Shown here in pieces: positions 37,908-47,852 of a DNA stretch of 64,000 nt. Numbering within the stretch: the first letter of the stretch is position 1; each line of letters starts with the position of its first letter. The position numbers and the translations under genes were made by a program. Location: NCBI GenBank assembly GCA_029204225.1, contig CM055094.1, positions 23,064,657 to 23,128,656 on the forward strand, written 5' to 3'. A model generated the notes under the pieces. It saw only the letters and a program-made list of their open reading frames with translations, was not told the origin of the DNA and did not search any database. The DNA comes from Diphasiastrum complanatum. Taxonomy: Eukaryota; Streptophyta; Lycopodiopsida; Lycopodiales; Lycopodiaceae.

Positions 37908-40377
37908 TTCTTGGTGGATTGATAGTGGGGCAAGTTCCCACATGACATATCAAAAGGACATATTCTCCACCTTACTTTCTTACAATGACTTACATAGATC
38001 AATCTATACTGCAAGTAGTCAAGAATGTAAGATAAGTGGAATAGGAACAATTCCCTTGTATGTGGGATCATCCAAAAGGATGAATCTAGATAATGTTCTT
38101 TATATTCCTAAGTTAACCAAGAATTTGCTTAGTGTTGGACAGTTAATGGATAATGGCCTAGATGTACAATTTAAGCATGGAGTTTGTTCCATTCTTAGAA
38201 ATGATGAATGTATAGCCAAAGGCTTTAAGCAAGGTAGATTGTTTAAGCTTGATGCTAATATTGCAGTGGAGAGTGTTAACTTGGCAAAGGTGGAGCTATC
38301 AAAGGTGGAACTGTGGCACAAAAGGTTGGGCCACCCCAACTACAAAGCCATGGAATCTATGGCTACAAAGGAGCTTGCAGTTGGACTCCCCAAGCATTTG
38401 TCAAAGTGTGGGAAGAGATGTGAAGCATGCAGCCTCTCAAAGGCTCACAAGCTACCCTTATCAAGATCTACATCAAGATCAAACTCTCCTCTTGAACTCA
38501 TCCATTCGGATGTTCATAGTTTTTCACATGAGTCTAATGGTGGTGCCAAGTACTATGTAATCTTCATTGATGACTATTCTAGATTTTGTTGGATGTACCT
38601 CTTGTCTAGCAAATCAATGGTGTTTGATTCTTTTGTAAAGTTCAAGACTTTGGTAGAAAATCAACTTAGTACCAAGATTAAGGTATTAAGGAGTGATAAT
38701 GGAGGTGAATATGTCTCCAATAAGTTGATTGACTTTTGTATTTCTAATGGCATAAAGAGGGAGTTGTCATGTCCATACACCCCTCAACAAAATGGAGTGA
38801 GTGAGAGAAGAAATAGATCTCTTTGTGAGTGTGCTAAGGCCTTAAGGCTATATGCTTCTCTATCCAAACCATTTTGGGGTGAAGCAATAACTTGTGCTAA
38901 CTATTTGTGCAACAGATTGCCAAACCAAGCCATTGGAGGAATCACACCATTTGAAGCTCTATTTGGAGAGAAGCCCAATCTCAAAGATCTCAAAGTTTTT
39001 GGATCCACTTGCTATGTACACCAATCCTTGGATAAGAGAAGGAAGGATGATGCAACATCCATCAAAGGCATCTTTGTGGGATATGGTGAGAATAGCAAAG
39101 GTTATAGAGTCTTCAATCCCATCACTAGCAAGGTGATAGTAAGTAGGGATGTTATTTTTTATGAAGGACATGCTTGTGATTTGGATGATAATGCTACTAA
39201 TCATCTTGATGCCAAGGATCATGCTAGGATGGAGGAGGAGCTTCCAAGTGAAGAAGAACTTGAGGATCCACCTCAAGATGCAAGAACTCCAAGAACTCCA
39301 AGAACTCCAAGAAGATCTACAAGGGCAAGATCCGAGCCATTGAGGCTCACCTATGATGGTCAAGGTGATCAAAGGGAAGGCTCATCATCTTTCACATCTT
39401 ACACCTTTCTTACTTCAATGTTAGATGAGCCAACATGCTATGAAGATGCTTGTAAGTCTAAAAGTTGGATGGATGCTATGCAAGTAGAGTATGATGCTCT
39501 TATTGAGAATCATACTTGGGATCTTGTGGATCTTCCTCAAGGGAAGAAACCTCTTGATTGCAAGTGGGTGTTTAGATTGAAGTATAATCAAGATGGATCA
39601 ATAAGCAAGCATAAAGCTAGGCTTGTTGCCAAAGGTTTTTTACAAACCAAAGGCATTGACTATGATGAGACTTTTGCTCCTGTGGCTAAGCTTGTTACTA
39701 TCAGGTTGATCATTAGTCTTGCTACAACCTTCAATTGGGAGCTATTCCAACTTGACTTCACAAATGCATTCCTCAATGGTTATTTGGAGGAAGAGATCTA
39801 CATGAGGCAACCCGAGGGCTTCATCAAGGCAAAGCATGAAGGAAAGGTGTGTTTTTTGAAGAAGAGCCTTTATGGGCTCAAGCAAGCACCTAGAGCATGG
39901 TACTCTAGGCTAAACTCTTTTCTCATTTCCATCAATTTTGTAATGAGTGCCTATGATCCATCATTGTATATAAGTTTTCATGATGGCATGATCATTATTC
40001 TTGTTTTGTATGTAGATGACATTATCTTGAGTGGTAATGATCTAGATGGAATTAGAGATGTAAAAATTGCTTTAGCAAAAGAGTTTAAGATGGTAGATCT
40101 CGGCCTATTGAGCTTCATTCTTGGAATAGAGGTTATTAGAGGATGTGATTTTAGCTTCATTTGTCAATCTAAATATGCTACATCCATCCTAGATAGATTT
40201 GGAATGAAGAATTGTAAAGGCATTGAGACACCAATGGAGCAACATGTAAAAGCATCTATTGGTTGTGATGAAGCATCCTTTGAGGACATCACATTATATA
40301 GAAGGCTTATTGGCTCCTTGATCTATTTAACTATAACTAGACCTGATCTTAGTTATAGTGTTGGAAAGTTAAGCTAA
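37852..40377 (+). CDS. pol: Copia pol: protease, integrase, reverse transcriptase
   Basis: Open in frame 1 up to a TAA at 40375-40377. The protease motif WWIDSGASSHMT lies at about 37915-37950 (catalytic DSG). The pre-integrase zinc motif has HKRLGHPN and CEACSLSKAH. The integrase core has HSDVHSF, LRSDNGGEY and QNGVSERRNR, which together supply the D,D,E triad. RT has LVAKGFLQTKGIDYDETFAP, LDFTNAFLNGYLEEEIY, LYGLKQAPRAWY and the catalytic LYVDDIILSG near 40008. The TAA interrupts the end of RT at VGKLS-stop-FMQSP, where relatives have a Gln codon, so a single C-to-T change fits. The frame can be read upstream to about 37585, but there it shadows gag. All catalytic residues are present. Confidence 0.9.
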   Translation, partial: ESSLMVSNKPPSSKSNTNDSWWIDSGASSHMTYQKDIFSTLLSYNDLHRSIYTASSQECKISGIGTIPLYVGSSKRMNLDNVLYIPKLTKNLLSVGQLMDNGLDVQFKHGVCSILRNDECIAKGFKQGRLFKLDANIAVESVNLAKVELSKVELWHKRLGHPNYKAMESMATKELAVGLPKHLSKCGKRCEACSLSKAHKLPLSRSTSRSNSPLELIHSDVHSFSHESNGGAKYYVIFIDDYSRFCWMYLLSSKSMVFDSFVKFKTLVENQLSTKIKVLRSDNGGEYVSNKLIDFCISNGIKRELSCPYTPQQNGVSERRNRSLCECAKALRLYASLSKPFWGEAITCANYLCNRLPNQAIGGITPFEALFGEKPNLKDLKVFGSTCYVHQSLDKRRKDDATSIKGIFVGYGENSKGYRVFNPITSKVIVSRDVIFYEGHACDLDDNATNHLDAKDHARMEEELPSEEELEDPPQDARTPRTPRTPRRSTRARSEPLRLTYDGQGDQREGSSSFTSYTFLTSMLDEPTCYEDACKSKSWMDAMQVEYDALIENHTWDLVDLPQGKKPLDCKWVFRLKYNQDGSISKHKARLVAKGFLQTKGIDYDETFAPVAKLVTIRLIISLATTFNWELFQLDFTNAFLNGYLEEEIYMRQPEGFIKAKHEGKVCFLKKSLYGLKQAPRAWYSRLNSFLISINFVMSAYDPSLYISFHDGMIIILVLYVDDIILSGNDLDGIRDVKIALAKEFKMVDLGLLSFILGIEVIRGCDFSFICQSKYATSILDRFGMKNCKGIETPMEQHVKASIGCDEASFEDITLYRRLIGSLIYLTITRPDLSYSVGKLS

Positions 40378-40380
40378 TTC

Positions 40381-41025
40381 ATGCAAAGTCCTCTAGTTTC
40401 ACATTGGAAGATGGCCAAAAGAGTTCTTAAATACATTTCATTCACTAAGAATTTTGGTATTTTGTATAGAGGAACTAATCTTGGCTTAAGAGCCTATAGT
40501 GACTCGGATTTTGCAGGTGACAAAGTGGATAGAAGATCAACAAGTGCCTTTGCCACCTTTCTATGTGATGGAGTAGTATTATGGCTTTCCAAAAAGCAAG
40601 ATACCATCTCCCTATCTTCCACAGAATCCGAATACAAGGCCTTGACATCAACATGCAAGGAGGTCTTGTGGCTCAAAAGGCTATTGGTGGAGCTTCATGT
40701 CATGGAGGAGGAGATCCCTATCATCTATTGTGACAACCAATCAGCCCAATCACTTGCAACTAATCCTACATTCCATGCAAGGAGCAAACACATCGAAATT
40801 GCTCATCATTTCGTGAGGGAAAAAGTGCAAGCTAAAGAGAACAAGCTCCAACACGTGACATCATCAAGTTGCTTGGCTGATTTGTTTACTAAACCTTTAC
40901 CTAAAGATTCATTTGTCAAGCTTAGATCTTCAATTGGAGTTATTGATAAAAGCATTGTGATCTCCAAGGCTAGATTTGAGGAGGAGTGTGAAAAATTGCC
41001 TACATTGGCAAATCTAGCCATGTAG
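40381..41025 (+). pseudogene. pol: Copia RNase H, separated from RT by one nonsense codon
   Basis: This stays in the same frame as the upstream pol and is separated from it only by the TAA at 40375-40377. It shows AYSDSDFAGDKVDRRSTSAF, KQDTISLSSTESEYKALTS and IYCDNQSAQSLATNPTFHAR. These hold the D, E and D residues of a Copia RNase H, which degrades the RNA strand during cDNA synthesis. The last codons run 39 bp into the 3' LTR and end at a TAG. Without readthrough this domain is not made. Confidence 0.85.
40978..40986 (+). other. Polypurine tract of the young Copia element
   Basis: GAGGAGGAG lies immediately before the 3' LTR start at 40987, still inside the pol reading frame. Confidence 0.75.
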
Positions 41026-41674
41026 AATATTGTACATTTTGTCAATATTGTTTGTTGGTTACTTGAATGGCCAAAGTGCCACTTGTACATACACACCTAA
41101 AGTAGGTTACCACGAGTCAAGAGGAGTGGTTGTGTCTATTTGGTAGTGATTCCTACTTTGTAGGATCTAGACTCATGATTATGAGATTTGTACCTACCAT
41201 GCACCTACCAAGCATGACTCTTGGATCTAGGCTAGGGTTTTCACATTAGGGCAAGAAAGTGGAGTCTACTTCCTTATTACATGCTGGATTTTCACTTAAC
41301 TTTGCAAAGGAAGTGTGTTTTACTATGTATTTCCATTCTCCATAGTGAGAAGATAGAAACTTTTTGGAGCCTCAAGGAGAAACTCGAGTTTCCTCTCATT
41401 GTATGGTGATTACTCTATTTTTCCAATGAAACCCAGCTTTGGCACTTTGTAAACACTGTCTACAGGCCGTACTACAGCCTTATTTCCACACGTGTGGAGT
41501 TGGATTAGACTATTTGATCAATGCTTTGATTGTCTCTACTTGTTTCCTATCAAGCTGCTAAACTAGATCTTGTTTTCTGATGACTAGTTTCTGATAGATT
41601 GTTTAACAAGCATACAATCACCTTGTGGATCATTCAAAGATCCATTTATGGTCCTTAGTACTATACTTTTCACA
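40987..41674 (+). repeat. 3' LTR of the young Copia element
   Basis: 688 bp, near identical to the 5' LTR. Differences include GAGGAG/GAGGAA, GGGCAAG/GGACAAG, ATGCTGG/ATGTTGG, CACTTAAC/CACCTAAC and TCAAGCTG/TCAAACTG, plus a small indel cluster near 41170. CTGTG follows. Confidence 0.93.
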
Positions 41675-41679
41675 CTGTG

Positions 41680-42023
41680 CTCCTATCTTCCCTATCAAAT
41701 TCTTAACTCTTCGAGTGTACTTTGTAAGTGACTCCTTACAGTCTTGTGGAATAGCCTATCTCTCTAAATTGTTTAAGGAACGCTGCCTTTAAAGCATTCC
41801 AAGTATTAACCATTTCCAGGACTAACTGGCTATACCAGATTCTCGCCTGCCACAAAAGACCTGGTAGAATTCTAACTTTATTCTCATTAGTGTTTTCTTT
41901 ATTGGCTATAGTATTTGACTCAAACTGTGATAAATAGCTATCTGCATCATTAGATGATGACTCTTTGAAGAAGTCATATCTGATTTTGGTAGATGTGAGT
42001 GGTGTAGGGTCGAGATGACTACT
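41680..42023 (-). pseudogene. Middle gag (capsid) part of the nested Gypsy-type element
   Basis: Read on the minus strand: HLDPTPLTSTKIRYDFF, DADSYLSQFESN, RILPGLLWQARIWYSQLVLE and NTWNALKAAFLKQFREIG. The W-x-x-L ... W ... F ... F spacing is that of a Retrotrans_gag capsid helix bundle. A stop at 41736-41738 breaks it before the point where the Copia element entered. The sequence continues beyond that element at 35665. Confidence 0.75.
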
Positions 42024-42674
42024 TGTAACATATATTGGGCCAAGAGCCCATATAGTTATTGAATGTTGAGAATGTAATTATGGTTAGAAATTACAAATTA
42101 TAAATTGATTATTAGGAAATGTATAGGGAGTGAGGGTTGTGGTCTCCGACGGTGAGTGGAACAGACCGTAAAGGACCGTAAACGATTACGGTGTGCAACG
42201 GGAAGCTGAAATGACAATTGCGATCATTTTGAAAAGAGGTGTTATGGAATTGGGAGGTTTTTACATAAAGGATAAATAGGCATTTTGAAGAGTGAAGAAG
42301 TGGCTTTTTGATACTGAACTTTTGGATACTAGATGGTCTAAGAGGAAGGTATTGAAGACACGAAGGGTGAGAGCCGAGCACTGTTTTGTATTTAGTTTCT
42401 GACTTCATGCAAGTCACAGGTAGCAAGAGAGAGTGTCCTTGCTTAAGCCCTTTTAAGTGACCAACATGTAGACGCTAAATACCATGTATCAGCTATTACT
42501 TTTATAATTGATTATCACATTGTCATATATTGTGAGTCGTGAGTATGGCAGTACAATATTTGCATAGAACCAGTTTACTTGTTGGATGAATGGTATTGGC
42601 AATGTTTTATCTCTATTTAATTGATGGTATTTTGTTGGAATAGGGAGTTAATGGATTAAAACACACCCCTAACA
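42024..42674. mobile_element. LTR-like insertion (possible solo LTR) inside gag
   Basis: A 651-bp segment begins TGTAACATATATTGGG and ends ACCCCTAACA. It separates two parts of the minus-strand gag that would otherwise join. The ends and immediate flanks form an imperfect inverted repeat (CTACTTGTAA ... TTAACAAGTGG-like). I find no matching 5-bp duplication. On the plus strand the sequence just after it, TGGTGCCAGATTC, only loosely resembles a PBS. A solo LTR with decayed flanks or a TIR element are both possible. Confidence 0.4.
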
Positions 42675-43150
42675 AGTGGTGCCAGATTCACCATATTTTT
42701 AGGTGGTGGGTTAGGTAGTGGATCCGGTGGATCAGATGGATCAGATGGTGGCTCCTGTTCAAATTCTGACTCTAATGGTAGACTAGGGTCTTGGTTGGCA
42801 AAACTAGAATCAGATCTATGTTCCGAAGATGAAGATTCAGATGGATTTGATGAATTGGCAAGCTCTCGCTCAAATGTATTTACAAGTCCTACGGAAGTGT
42901 TGTAAAGGTTATTAAACACTTCAGCACTTAATCTTCGGAAGGTATATAAGGGTATATTATCTTCCAGGCTCTTAGGACAGCAGTAAGCAATGAATCTGAC
43001 AGCAACAGCTGCAAAGATCCTTCACACGGAATCTATTCGGCTTTTAATTCCTCTTAACAAGTACAAGGAATTAGTTCTTATCACAACAAGCAAACAAACA
43101 AAACATCAATTAAGTTCTTTATCTGAACACATGGCTCATTCAGAATTAAG
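42675..43150 (-). pseudogene. N-terminal gag part of the nested Gypsy-type element
   Basis: The minus-strand frame reads FIAYCCPKSLEDNIPLYTF, RRLSAEVFNNLYNTSVGLV, then an acidic Ser/Pro linker (SSSSEHRSDSSFANQD, PSDPSDPPDPLPNPPPKNM). It stops being gag-like at the insertion at 42674. A TGA at 43022-43024 interrupts the frame upstream, so the true start is not defined. The linker composition is typical of gag N-terminal regions but is not diagnostic by itself. Confidence 0.5.
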
Positions 43151-43243
43151 AGAGGTTCTTATTAGAGTTAGGCTTAAGGCTTCTGCTAATTTCCTACAAA
43201 CATTTGTTAGAATTGTCGCTCTCAGATGTTGCCTACAAAGCCA

Positions 43244-43709
43244 CGTTAGAGAATCTAAAATTCGGTACAAGTGAAGAGTGAATACCGCAACAGATGTCTA
43301 TCAGAATCGAATACAAACTAACTCAAAGTGTGCTCTCTCAATTGATAAGAAGTGCAAGTGTAATAGATAATAGAGGAAAGGAATGCACAGGCTATGAAAC
43401 TGGCTCTCTTCTCTCTATTGATAGCTCCATGTGTACACAATGACTCTAACTGTCACTTGTATAGAAACAAACACTGGCCTGAGCATTGAGATCACCAACC
43501 ATTAAGATGTCAGTTGGGATCTGCTAATGTGTCGCTATAGAACGTCGCACAAAACGTCGCGAGTTCTTACTTAAAATGAATTTACAAAATGCAAATAGGC
43601 CTTTACAAGAATTTAGGCACTATAGCATATTTTTTCATGTACAAAAATTAAAAAAATTTATAATATAGAACATTGAATTTGGATAATGTGGGATCATAGG
43701 CCTCCACAA
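43244..43709 (-). repeat. 5' LTR of the gag-only element (inner edge uncertain)
   Basis: It starts TGTGGAGGCC at 43709 on the minus strand and shares its first 150 bp with the 3' stub at 34462-34609. The inner edge is placed near 43244, where TCTAACG is followed by TGGCTTTGTAGG, a possible PBS. The related scrap at 24.5 kb has the same TAACGTGG junction. No terminal CA is visible, so the edge is provisional. Confidence 0.5.
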
Positions 43710-44460
43710 GAAGAATCTGTGTGAGGTATTGTGGGATGAATAGAATCTATGTGTGGTGATATCGTGGGATGAATAGAATCCATGGAAAGATCTATATGAG
43801 GTGTGGTGGAGTAAGTGATGTGCGAAATGGAAATATGCATAACTTCTACATCATGTGTGTAGTCACTAGTGACATCAATAATATGATCATCAACAAGATC
43901 TTTGTCTAATGCCAAAGATGATCCAAAATAGATATCTCTTATCATGTTGGTAAGCTTGTCAATCCACGTGTTATAAGACATTGACACTAATGTACTATTC
44001 TAAAACAGTGAAACATTATACAAGCATTAGTTTTTCTTTCAAAAACATTATAAATGTGTATGATAAGAAAAAGTACTAAATAGTCAAAATATACCTCCAA
44101 ATCCACGTCGGGCTCCTCAATGTGCTTTCCAAACTTCCACAGATGTTGTGCCACTATTTGTCTGTCTCGAATTTTCAATGCTTTGTAGTGTTTGCACTCA
44201 CAATATAGTTTTCCATTGTATCTCTGTTGATACTAATTTCATTTTACAATTACAAGAATGATTAGCTTAATGTTACAAGATAATCTATATGTGTATAAAT
44301 ACACTTTTAAGTTTTAACAAATAATTTATAGTACCTTCGATTTGAGTCGAGGCTAGGCACCAGAACTTGATGACGATGATGTTTCACTAAGTCTTTGATC
44401 AAGCATTTGCACTCTTTTCGTGATTTTATTTTGTAATAATATTGCATCTTCTTTAACTTT
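43710..44460 (-). pseudogene. Three-exon gene fragment, function unknown
   Basis: Three exon-like pieces in order on the minus strand can be joined by plausible introns. Exon A (about 44460-44335) has NKITKRVQMLDQRLSE and a Ser run, with one in-frame stop, and ends AAG|GTACTA. Exon B (44223-44095) has YNGKLYCECKHYKALKIRD and QHLWKFGKHIEEPDVDLE, with acceptor CAACAG and donor GAG|GTATAT. Exon C (about 43990-43710) has YNTWIDKLTNMIRDIYF and ends in short repeats of HPTIxHxDS, then meets the Gypsy-type LTR at 43709. The CEC...H pattern in exon B could be a metal site. The family is unknown to me. Confidence 0.4.
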
Positions 44461-46259
44461 TTGCTATCTTGTGGAGGCATCGTGCTTTAAACAATCGTAG
44501 AAAAAATAAAGTTATATTTATCACACAATGTTGCAAATCCATATGTTAAGTACATAATTTCTACTACTGTACATTAAATAAATATTCCTGCTTTGAGGCA
44601 TTTTCTCATATTCCCTAATCAACGATTAAATTTTGTCTGCAATTTTTCAGCAAGAATGTTAAATCTTATTTATGCATGTGATAGTCAAAATACATTTATC
44701 AAAAAATATAGCTAAAATTGATGTACACACAAATTTAGCTAGATCCACAAATTGTTGGAAATTAAGCCCACAGTTGCCTCCTTGGTGAATGACTAATTTC
44801 TATTTCATGATTCTTCCTACACGTTTATTGATCATTGATCTAGGGTCAGGTGAAACCAACTTTGGTTCTACGTCTGCTCATTTGATACCTGCAGGAATCA
44901 CAAACTTAGACAACCAATTTATTTGAAGAACGTCTACAACAGGCTTCTGGTTGATCTCTAGCAAAGGGTAACCAATTCTATCATAATTTTAAGTTCGGAT
45001 GTTAAGTTCAATAATTTGAAGTCATTGAAGACTTGGCCATCTTCAAAGACTTCCATGAAATTAGCATTTCAGAACAAGTCTGCAGAAATACATTACTTTC
45101 GCGACAGTCAACAAAAATACTCTAACTGTTGCAACATTCTGCAGAAATGAACTATGTTCGCCACAGTGTCACCTTTTTCGCATTTCCTTGAAATGCGACA
45201 CTTAGGCCCAGTTCAAAGTTCAACCATTTTAGGGCACCTTTGGCTTTTTCGCGAAATGTTCGTGAAGAGAGAGAAAATTCCCAAAGATCATCTACGTCAA
45301 GACTTAAACTACTTTAGGGCACCTTCAACTTTTTTCCAAAATGTTCACAAAAAGAGAGAAAATTTCCGAAGGTCATCTATTTTGAACGAAGGACGTTCCC
45401 AGCCACTTCCGAAAATTTGCGAAGTGAGAGAAAACCACTTCACTTAAAATGCAAAGTGAGAGAATTTTCGGCGTCCACGTCAATATTCCTAATTCGTTGA
45501 CAGTATACACTATGTACAGTTGTCACAAAAGCCATATACTTCCAAGTACAACGGCTTACCTAATTAGGTGACAAACATTTAATGTAGTTAATACATGGAT
45601 GCAATCTATATCATCCCAGACGATTCGTCCATGAGACGTATTATTTGAGCCTTCCAATTATGCCATCATTTTGGTTGTAATTGCTATTTTATTGTGCTTC
45701 AGTCTAATATAGCAGCAACATGCTTTTCTATCTGTGTATAACGTAGATGAATGTTTGTTGTGATTGAATGCACTTTATCGATGTTTTATTGCATTCCCTT
45801 CTAATAAAACTCTGTTGGTTTCACTTATATCCTCTCTCTCTCTCTCTACTCTCTCTCTTCTCTCTTCTCTCTCTTCTCTCTTTGTGCTATGCATGTGAAG
45901 GCGAGGTTGCCGCTCCCAACAATGAACCCCTATACTACCGACGACACAATCGGCGCCCAGTACATTAGCTTTAGAGTTTGAAAAACCCTATTGATATTCA
46001 CACTAACTTTACAAGTACAATGAAAAGCAACTTAAGTGCTCAACATGGGCTCATAAAAGAATCAGCCCAATAACTCTAAAACTAAGCAAAATGTGTCACT
46101 GTCAAACTTAGAAAGTAACTGCAAAGAAATTACACGTTGATTATTACCAATTCAACTAAGTGGATACCAGATGGGATCTCTGTTTCGAAGAGTACAACTT
46201 CAATCCAAATAAAAGCTTCAAGTCAATGGCCATCGAGGATCAAGATCTATACCGAACCT
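44461..46259. other. No gene recognised
   Basis: Phrases with TTCGC, GCGACA and TGCGACACTT at 45080-45470 resemble parts of the LTR at 46900-47200. They may be a decayed relative. A short CT-rich stretch lies at 45832-45880. No coding motif was seen. Confidence 0.45.
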
Positions 46260-47407
46260 TGTTGGAAAGAGGTGTGTAAAAGATAGGTCTAAAAGAATCA
46301 AATAAAAGTCATTCGAATGACAAGAAAAGAAAACTTATCGTGCGTAGCGGTATAAACTATCTTCCTCTTTCTTCATGCATGACTACGCCTATCAATTTTG
46401 AATAAAACAATAGTAATAAAAATCACGTTCGATTTTATATTAACTAACTTTGAAATCATCAGTACTACAGCGATTACATAGCCAAACATTTAAGCATTGA
46501 ATTATCAGACAAATAATCTGTCACAAAGAATTGTAGAAATGCATACATTCTGAGACAAATCTGAACGCAATAAAAGATAGCATTGATTCAGTATGAAACG
46601 AAACAGAAGTAAATGAGTACAACAAGTTTACGGATCAAAGTCGCGTACTCTAAGCTATTTTTGAACAACTAAATAAAAGTCTGAATTAAGTGCAACTACT
46701 GATAAGCAGTAAGCGCAATAGCAATTTCTAATCAACTCTAAAGAACTGAACTAGCATGCTCAAGAGTCTCAAGCTCGCAGGCTTGAGAGAAAGCTAACTA
46801 TTCAATATTTGATCTCTGAATTGATAATTAGATGTTGAAATATGAACATCTATTTATATGAACAACTATTGAAATATCTGCTGGCATTCATCCAGTTCTT
46901 CTCCAAAGTTGCTTGTTGATAAGCGGTGACATTTGGCAATAAACAGTCTATTTGCATAAATGAACATGACTGTCACTCTGCAGAAATAAACGTAACTATC
47001 ATCAAGGAGAAAATGAAAAATGCGACTTTTGTGAGAAATGCGACAATGTCACAAAATCTCATTTTCTGAATATTGGGGTAGCCTCACACTTTGTCAAAGT
47101 CATTTCCTTAACATTTGAGGCACTTTGAAACATGCAAAAAATGCGACACTGCATTTTTATTCGAAATATTTGACAGTGTCACTTTAAGAGAAAATTGATT
47201 GTAGTAAAAAGATGGCAGTGTCAGGTTTTGTAGTGAGAGAAACTTCTTGACACTATTGTCAAACTCCGTGTATTTCTGCAGACTGTGTAAAAACACTTGT
47301 AATTCTGCAGACTGTCTAAAACATGGGAGAATCCTTGAACTGGATAAACAGTTGGATGAATATTAAAAACCGATTAGTTGATTTGTAGGAAGGAGAATAA
47401 TCCAACA
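46260..47407 (-). repeat. 3' LTR of the minus-strand Copia element
   Basis: 1148 bp with 7-bp terminal inverted repeats TGTTGGA and TCCAACA. On the minus strand it follows a polypurine tract AAGTGGGAG (47408-47416), right after the RNase H end. The 3' third is shared with 6594-7017, and about 100 bp with 32709-32812. No matching 5' LTR lies at the other end of the element. Confidence 0.8.
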
Positions 47408-47852
47408 CTCCCACTTAATTTGAATCCATAAATGTCTTGACCTTTAAACTTAGTTCTGCACAAAATTTTTTGTGTGTATCCAAGCTTAATGCTTTAGTAA
47501 ACTTATATCCGCTATCATATCTTGTGTTCGATAGTACTGCAATCTGACCTCTTCATTGAGAACTTTGCTTATAACATAGTGATACTTCAATTCAATGTGC
47601 TTACTCCTGAAATGAAATCTAGGGTCGGCTGATAAGGAAATGGCATTTTGATGATCACAAAACAATAATGTCGGGGCATATTGATTCAGACTGCTATCTG
47701 AAAATAAGTTTCTGAACTAAATTGTTTTCTTTGTAGCTTGTGAGGCTGTGATATACTCTAATTCTGTAGAAGATAGAGCTATCAAAGATTGCTTGCGATT
47801 GTTCTAGGAAACAAGACCATTGTTGAGGAAGAATGTAAATCCGAAAGTGGAT

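Larger units (their letters stand above)
35666..41679 (+). mobile_element. Nearly complete young Copia element with target duplication
   Basis: The element is 6004 bp (35671-41674) and is flanked by CTGTG at 35666-35670 and 41675-41679. The LTRs of 691 and 688 bp begin TGTG and end CACA. By eye they differ at five substitutions and one small indel cluster, about 1%. The order is LTR, PBS, leader, gag, protease, integrase, RT, RNase H, PPT, LTR, which is the Copia order with integrase before RT. It interrupts the gag of the minus-strand Gypsy-type element. Two lesions disable it in cis: a gag-pol frame break near 37849 and a nonsense codon at 40375. It could still move with proteins supplied by an intact sister copy. 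Confidence 0.93.
34462..43709 (-). mobile_element. Nested gag-only Ty3/Gypsy-type element (TR-GAG-like)
   Basis: On the minus strand the element runs from a 5' LTR (start TGTGGAGGCC at 43709) through gag to a PPT and a truncated 3' LTR (same TGTGGAGGCC start at 34609). Gag is split into three parts by a 651-bp LTR-like insertion (42024-42674) and a complete Copia element (35671-41674). With both removed, the internal region is only about 2 kb. It shows gag but no protease, RT or integrase motif, which fits the TR-GAG class of non-autonomous elements. Pol may instead have been deleted. Such elements depend on enzymes from autonomous relatives. The 3' LTR keeps only 148 bp. Confidence 0.65.

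Noticed and set aside
38959-39372. Open frames opposite or out of phase with Copia pol (also 37439-37822, 38249-38560, 40494-40676)
   Set aside because: They are shadows of the gag and pol frames and show no motif of their own.
40806-41096. Minus-strand ORF at the 3' LTR (also 35514-35780 at the 5' LTR)
   Set aside because: Both are antisense readings of the LTR and RNase H. The part of 35514-35780 after the LTR is real Gypsy gag and is annotated as such.
35671-41674. Possibility of an endogenous plant virus (for example a pararetrovirus)
   Set aside because: Domain order PR-INT-RT-RNH, TG...CA LTRs, an initiator-Met PBS and a 5-bp target duplication identify a Copia retrotransposon. No movement or coat protein was seen.
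42990-43274. Plus-strand ORF of 94 codons
   Set aside because: It lies antisense to the 5' LTR/leader and gag start of the minus-strand Gypsy-type element and has no motif.
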